Below the pieces are notes generated by a model. The model searched no databases, was not told where the DNA came from, and saw only the letters and a program-made list of their open reading frames with translations. Made by a program: the position numbers and the translations under genes. From contig NZ_JAHYSR010000025.1 of NCBI RefSeq assembly GCF_019431455.1, positions 1 through 45,102 on the forward strand: DNA of 45,102 nt, in the 5' to 3' direction. This DNA comes from Paracoccus bogoriensis (lineage in GTDB: Bacteria; Pseudomonadota; Alphaproteobacteria; Rhodobacterales; Rhodobacteraceae). This document shows positions 42,649 through 45,102 of the stretch, piece after piece (within the stretch, counting starts at the first letter, position 1; every line of letters starts with the position of its first letter).

Positions 42649-42683
42649 ACAATTGTCCTTGATGTAGATCAATGGTGCATCAA
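42649..42683. promoter_or_regulatory. Operator/promoter region between smoC-like operon and gntR
   Basis: TTGATG (42659-42664) and CATCAA (42678-42683) form a 6-bp inverted repeat over 13 bases that contains ATCAAT, so the motif is nested. Next to it ACAATTGT at 42649-42656 is a perfect palindrome. On the minus strand TTGATC and TATGCA, 17 bases apart, could be the smoC promoter. The region is AT-rich in a GC-rich setting. It is a good candidate binding site for the adjacent GntR protein. Confidence 0.5.
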
Positions 42684-42706
42684 TTTTTCGCCGGAGGGGG
42701 GAGGCC

Positions 42707-43417
42707 ATGGCAGAAAAGCAGCGCGCTGACGCCTTGCCCATCCATATGCAGATCAGCGAGATGATGATTCGCGACATCGCGGCGGGCCGGCTGGTCGATG
42801 GCCAGAAATTGCCGCCCGAACGCCAGATGGCCGAGGCTCATGGCACGACCGTGCGAACCCTGCGCAAAGCCTTGGCAGCGCTGGCCGATCAAGGCCTGCT
42901 GGAACGGCGGCAGGGTTCGGGAAACTATGTCCGCGCGGGCGGTCAGGCGGTGTCGGTCTATTCGATGTTCCGGCTTGAACATGCGCGCGGCGGAGGGGGT
43001 CTGCCCAATGCGCGCATCCTGTCTGTTGATGTGTTGCCCAAGGATGCAGACCAGCCCGAATATGGGGTGGCGGACCAGGCGACGCGCTTCCGGCGGCTGC
43101 GCTTTCTGGATCATGTCCCCATCGCTGTCGAAGAGATCTGGCTGGATGCCGGCGCGGGCCGCATCCCGCGCGATCAGGTCCAGGATTCGCTCTATCTGAC
43201 CTACAAGCGGGTGCTGAAACTGTGGATCACGCGGGCCGAGGATCGCGTGGGCCTGGGCACGGTTCCGGACTGGGCTCCGGACGATTTCGGGCCCCGCCCT
43301 GGCGCGACCTGCGCCTATATCGAACGGCTGTCCTGGGCGCAGGGCGCGCAGGCGGTCGAGTTCTCGCGCACCTGGTATGACCACGAAAAGGCGCTTTACG
43401 TCCAGCGCCTCATCTGA
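42707..43417 (+). CDS. GntR/HutC-family transcriptional regulator
   Basis: A 236-residue regulator. The N-terminal winged helix (about residues 10-76) has LVDGQKLPPERQMAEAHGTT, TLRKALAALADQGLL and RRQGSGNYV. The C-terminal UTRA ligand domain (about 95-232) has RFRRLRFLDHVPIAVEEIWL and AVEFSRTWYDHEKALY near the end. HutC-subfamily proteins are mostly repressors released by a pathway metabolite. ATG 42707 follows GGAGGGGGGAGG. The gene is divergent from the smo-like operon and is followed after 10 bases by the Gfo/Idh/MocA gene, so it probably controls both; the effector may be sulfoquinovose or its glyceride. Confidence 0.9.
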   Translation: MAEKQRADALPIHMQISEMMIRDIAAGRLVDGQKLPPERQMAEAHGTTVRTLRKALAALADQGLLERRQGSGNYVRAGGQAVSVYSMFRLEHARGGGGLPNARILSVDVLPKDADQPEYGVADQATRFRRLRFLDHVPIAVEEIWLDAGAGRIPRDQVQDSLYLTYKRVLKLWITRAEDRVGLGTVPDWAPDDFGPRPGATCAYIERLSWAQGAQAVEFSRTWYDHEKALYVQRLI

Positions 43418-43427
43418 GGAGATCTCC

Positions 43428-44564
43428 ATGACTATCCAGACCCCGCCCACCGCCGGCAGCCGGCTGATCACCTATGGTGTGATCGGCTGCGGCATGATGG
43501 GGCAAGAGCATCTGCGCAACATCGCCCTGCTGCCCGGCACCGCCATCGGCGCGATCCTGGAACCAGATGCCGCGATGCGGCAGGCCGCCGCGGCTCTGGC
43601 GCCGCGTGCGGCGTTCTGCGACAGCCTGGACAATTTGCTGGACTGCCCCGACCTCGACTGCCTGCTGATCGCCAGCCCCAATTTCCGCCATGTCGAGCAG
43701 TTGCAGGCCATTGCCGCACGCCGCCCCCTGCCCGTTCTGGTCGAAAAGCCGCTGTTCACCGACCCTGCTGATCTGGCCGCGCTGGACCATCTTGCGCAGA
43801 CCTATCCGGCTCCGATCTGGGTGGCGATGGAATACCGCTACATGCCCCCGGTCGCGCATCTGCTGGCGCAGGCGCAAGAGGCGACCGGCGGAATCCGGAT
43901 GCTGTCGATCCGCGAGCATCGCTTTCCCTTCCTGGAGAAGGTCGGCGACTGGAACCGCTTCAACCGCTATACTGGCGGCACCTTCGTCGAGAAATGCTGC
44001 CATTTCTTCGATCTGATGCGGCTGGCCATCGGCACGGATCCGGTGCGCGTGATGGCGATGGGGGGTCAGGCGGTAAACCATCTGGACGAGCGCTATCAGG
44101 GCCAGACGCCGGACATCCTGGACCACGGCTATGTCGCCGTCGAATTCGCCTGCGGCACGCGCGCGATGCTGGAATTGTGCATGTTTGCCGAAGGCGCGCG
44201 CTGGCAGGAAGAGATCAGCGCCGTCGGCCCCAAGGGCAAGATCGAGGCTTTCGTGCCCGGCCCGACCCGATTCTGGCCCAGGGATCTGGGCGATCCTCCG
44301 GTCGCGCAGGTCGTCGTTTCGCCGCGCGACCCCAAAGGGCCCCGCGTGCTGGAGATCCCGGTCGATCCGGCGTTGCTGGAAGCGGGCGACCATAACGGCT
44401 CGACCTTCTATCAGCATCAGGGTTTCCTGGAACTGGTGCGCGGGCAGCGCAAGGCGCCCGATGTCAGCCTGTCCGACGGGCGTTGGGCGGTGCTGATGGG
44501 TCTGGCCGCGCAGCGCTCCATCGCCGAGAGCCGGATGGTCGAGATGGCCGAACTGCTGATCTGA
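43428..44564 (+). CDS. Gfo/Idh/MocA-fold oxidoreductase, candidate NAD+-dependent sulfoquinovosidase (GH188-like)
   Basis: A 378-residue protein of the Gfo/Idh/MocA family. The NAD-binding motif is YGVIGCGMMGQEH (G20, G22, G25), the conserved EKP is E106-K107-P108 in LVEKPLF, and a catalytic-region histidine H192 lies in VEKCCHFFD. Known members oxidise sugars or inositols, and glycosidases of GH4/GH109/GH188 type use the NAD+ in a redox cycle during glycoside cleavage. A GH188 sulfoquinovosidase of this fold has been described from sulfoquinovose clusters in other bacteria. No GH31 sulfoquinovosidase is seen in this window, so this gene is the best candidate to release sulfoquinovose from its glycosides. 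An ordinary sugar dehydrogenase is the alternative. ATG 43428 follows GAGGAG; gntR ends 10 bases upstream. Confidence 0.72.
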   Translation: MTIQTPPTAGSRLITYGVIGCGMMGQEHLRNIALLPGTAIGAILEPDAAMRQAAAALAPRAAFCDSLDNLLDCPDLDCLLIASPNFRHVEQLQAIAARRPLPVLVEKPLFTDPADLAALDHLAQTYPAPIWVAMEYRYMPPVAHLLAQAQEATGGIRMLSIREHRFPFLEKVGDWNRFNRYTGGTFVEKCCHFFDLMRLAIGTDPVRVMAMGGQAVNHLDERYQGQTPDILDHGYVAVEFACGTRAMLELCMFAEGARWQEEISAVGPKGKIEAFVPGPTRFWPRDLGDPPVAQVVVSPRDPKGPRVLEIPVDPALLEAGDHNGSTFYQHQGFLELVRGQRKAPDVSLSDGRWAVLMGLAAQRSIAESRMVEMAELLI

Positions 44565-44585
44565 TCGCGACCGGACGCTGTGATC

Positions 44586-44616
44586 GCGGATGCAGGCATG
44601 ACATTGCTGCATCCGC
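44586..44616 (+). terminator. Hairpin after the Gfo/Idh/MocA gene
   Basis: A perfect 10-bp inverted repeat, GCGGATGCAG with CTGCATCCGC, and an 11-nt loop begin 21 bases after the stop. AAAGG follows, with no T tract. Confidence 0.6.
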
Positions 44617-44679
44617 AAAGGCGGCCAGTCTGTGTCCATCATCTCGATCAGAATGCTTGCATCGGCTCGCTTCCGAAAC

Positions 44680-44697
44680 TATCGTCAATCGACGATA
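44680..44697 (+). promoter_or_regulatory. ArsR operator
   Basis: TATCGTC-AATC-GACGATA is a perfect 7-bp inverted repeat located 15 bases upstream of the arsR start and just before its ribosome-binding site. Autorepression sites of this form are usual for ArsR-family metalloregulators. Confidence 0.75.
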
Positions 44698-44712
44698 AAC
44701 GAAGGATAGGCC

Positions 44713-45036
44713 ATGGCGCCCGAGGATGACGCGCTTGCCGCGCTGGCCAAGGCGCTGGCGCACCCCGCCCGCATCCGTATCCTGCGGCTGCTTCTGGCCA
44801 CGCCCGGCTGTATCGGCGGCGACATCGTCGAGGCCGTGGGCCTGGCACAATCCACCGTGTCCGAGCATTTGCGGTTACTGCGGGCGGCGGGCATCATTCG
44901 TGGCCGGATCGACGGGCCGCGCATCTGCTATGCGCTGAACCCCGGCGCGCTGGAGCCTCTGTCCACATTTCTCGGCAGCCTTGTGCCGCCCGAACGCGAT
45001 GTCTGCTGCCTGCCAGGGGCAAGGGAAGCTGCGTAA
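44713..45036 (+). CDS. arsR: ArsR-family metalloregulator (arsenic type)
   Basis: A 107-residue winged-helix repressor. Seen: ALAKALAHPARIRILRLLLA, then the recognition helix GLAQSTVSEHLRLLRAAGII and a wing with RGRIDGPRICYALNP. A cysteine at residue 33 (ATPGCIGGD) and a vicinal pair near the C-terminus (DVCC) are candidate arsenite ligands, as in alphaproteobacterial ArsR proteins with C-terminal thiols. ATG 44713 follows AAGGA. The stop overlaps the next start (TAATG), so arsR is the first gene of an operon that continues past the window, probably arsenic resistance. Confidence 0.88.
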   Translation: MAPEDDALAALAKALAHPARIRILRLLLATPGCIGGDIVEAVGLAQSTVSEHLRLLRAAGIIRGRIDGPRICYALNPGALEPLSTFLGSLVPPERDVCCLPGAREAA

Positions 45037-45102
45037 TGGGCCAGTCAAGCTGCTTTGCGATCAGGATCGAAGGTTTCCCGACGCTGGAGCATGGTCCAGA
45101 TC
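45036..45102 (+). CDS. Start of an unidentified gene downstream of arsR (truncated by window)
   Basis: An open frame begins with ATG overlapping the arsR stop by one base and runs to the window edge (22 codons, beginning MGQSSCFAIRIEG). It is too short to identify; position suggests an arsenic-related partner. It does not begin like ArsC, ArsH, Acr3 or GAPDH as I know them. Confidence 0.35.
   Translation, partial: MGQSSCFAIRIEGFPTLEHGPD

Noticed and set aside
42707..44564. Inositol catabolism (GntR plus Gfo/Idh/MocA dehydrogenase)
   Set aside because: No iol genes (iolB, C, D, E) are near, and the divergent operon encodes a two-component sulfonate monooxygenase set, which fits sulfoquinovose better.
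44713..45036. The arsR product as the SqrR/BigR regulator of the SQR-like operon
   Set aside because: Its cysteine pattern (C33 and a C-terminal CC pair) is of arsenic-sensing type and it has its own different operator at 44680-44697; the SQR operator has another sequence.

Overview
The window is GC-rich, densely coding chromosomal DNA of an alphaproteobacterium of the family Rhodobacteraceae, most likely Paracoccus or a close relative. The basis is the protein sequences (short ProRS without editing domain, DksA with one zinc-site cysteine, the perM-hdaA-ppk-ppx order, DUF5368 beside a Tat-exported sulfide:quinone oxidoreductase-like protein) plus the base composition; no 16S gene is present. 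No stretch longer than about 300 bases lacks a gene. Long open frames on the strand opposite many genes are GC artefacts and are left out.

Layout. 1-376: degenerate C-terminal remnant of a tyrosine integrase running into the 3' end of a CAU-anticodon tRNA, so a mobile element probably lies or lay to the left. 484-2114: purM-purN. 2200-5114: class I aldolase, a small unknown protein and pgk. 5296-9042: cytoplasmic and exported cyclophilins, then a PPDK-like protein with an altered ATP-grasp half. 9311-13194: SleB-type hydrolase, folB, folP, glmM. 13262-18116: flavin monooxygenase, dksA, MoxR ATPase, metY, SIMPL protein. 18318-21302: a 994-residue protein that looks like a GspL/PilM-type N-terminus joined through one membrane helix and a low-complexity linker to a GspC/PilP-type domain. 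21308-24485: TraB/GumN protein, then groES-groEL behind a CIRCE operator. 24588-26340: SQR-like enzyme with DUF5368 partner, with a SqrR/BigR-type operator upstream. 26570-32157: polyphosphate genes ppk and ppx with hdaA and a PerM-type permease. 32289-35935: proS and an exported phytase-like/beta-propeller protein.

The most interesting region is 35990-44564. A minus-strand operon encodes an LLM flavin monooxygenase, an aldo/keto reductase, a flavin reductase and a three-part TRAP transporter, followed by a YeiH-type exporter. Divergent from it are a GntR/HutC regulator and a Gfo/Idh/MocA-fold enzyme. The first three match SmoC, SmoB and SmoA of the oxidative sulfoquinovose desulfonation pathway (sulfo-SMO) known from Agrobacterium. 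The proposed scheme, which is inference, is: TRAP uptake of sulfoquinovose or its glycoside; glycoside cleavage by the Gfo/Idh/MocA protein acting as an NAD+-dependent sulfoquinovosidase (GH188 type) in place of the usual GH31 enzyme; oxidative C-S cleavage by SmoC with FMNH2 from SmoA; reduction of 6-oxo-glucose to glucose by SmoB; and sulfite or sulfate efflux by YeiH. The GntR protein would control it from a palindrome in the divergent promoter region.

The right edge holds an arsR gene with a clear operator and the first codons of a downstream gene, probably the start of an arsenic-responsive operon.
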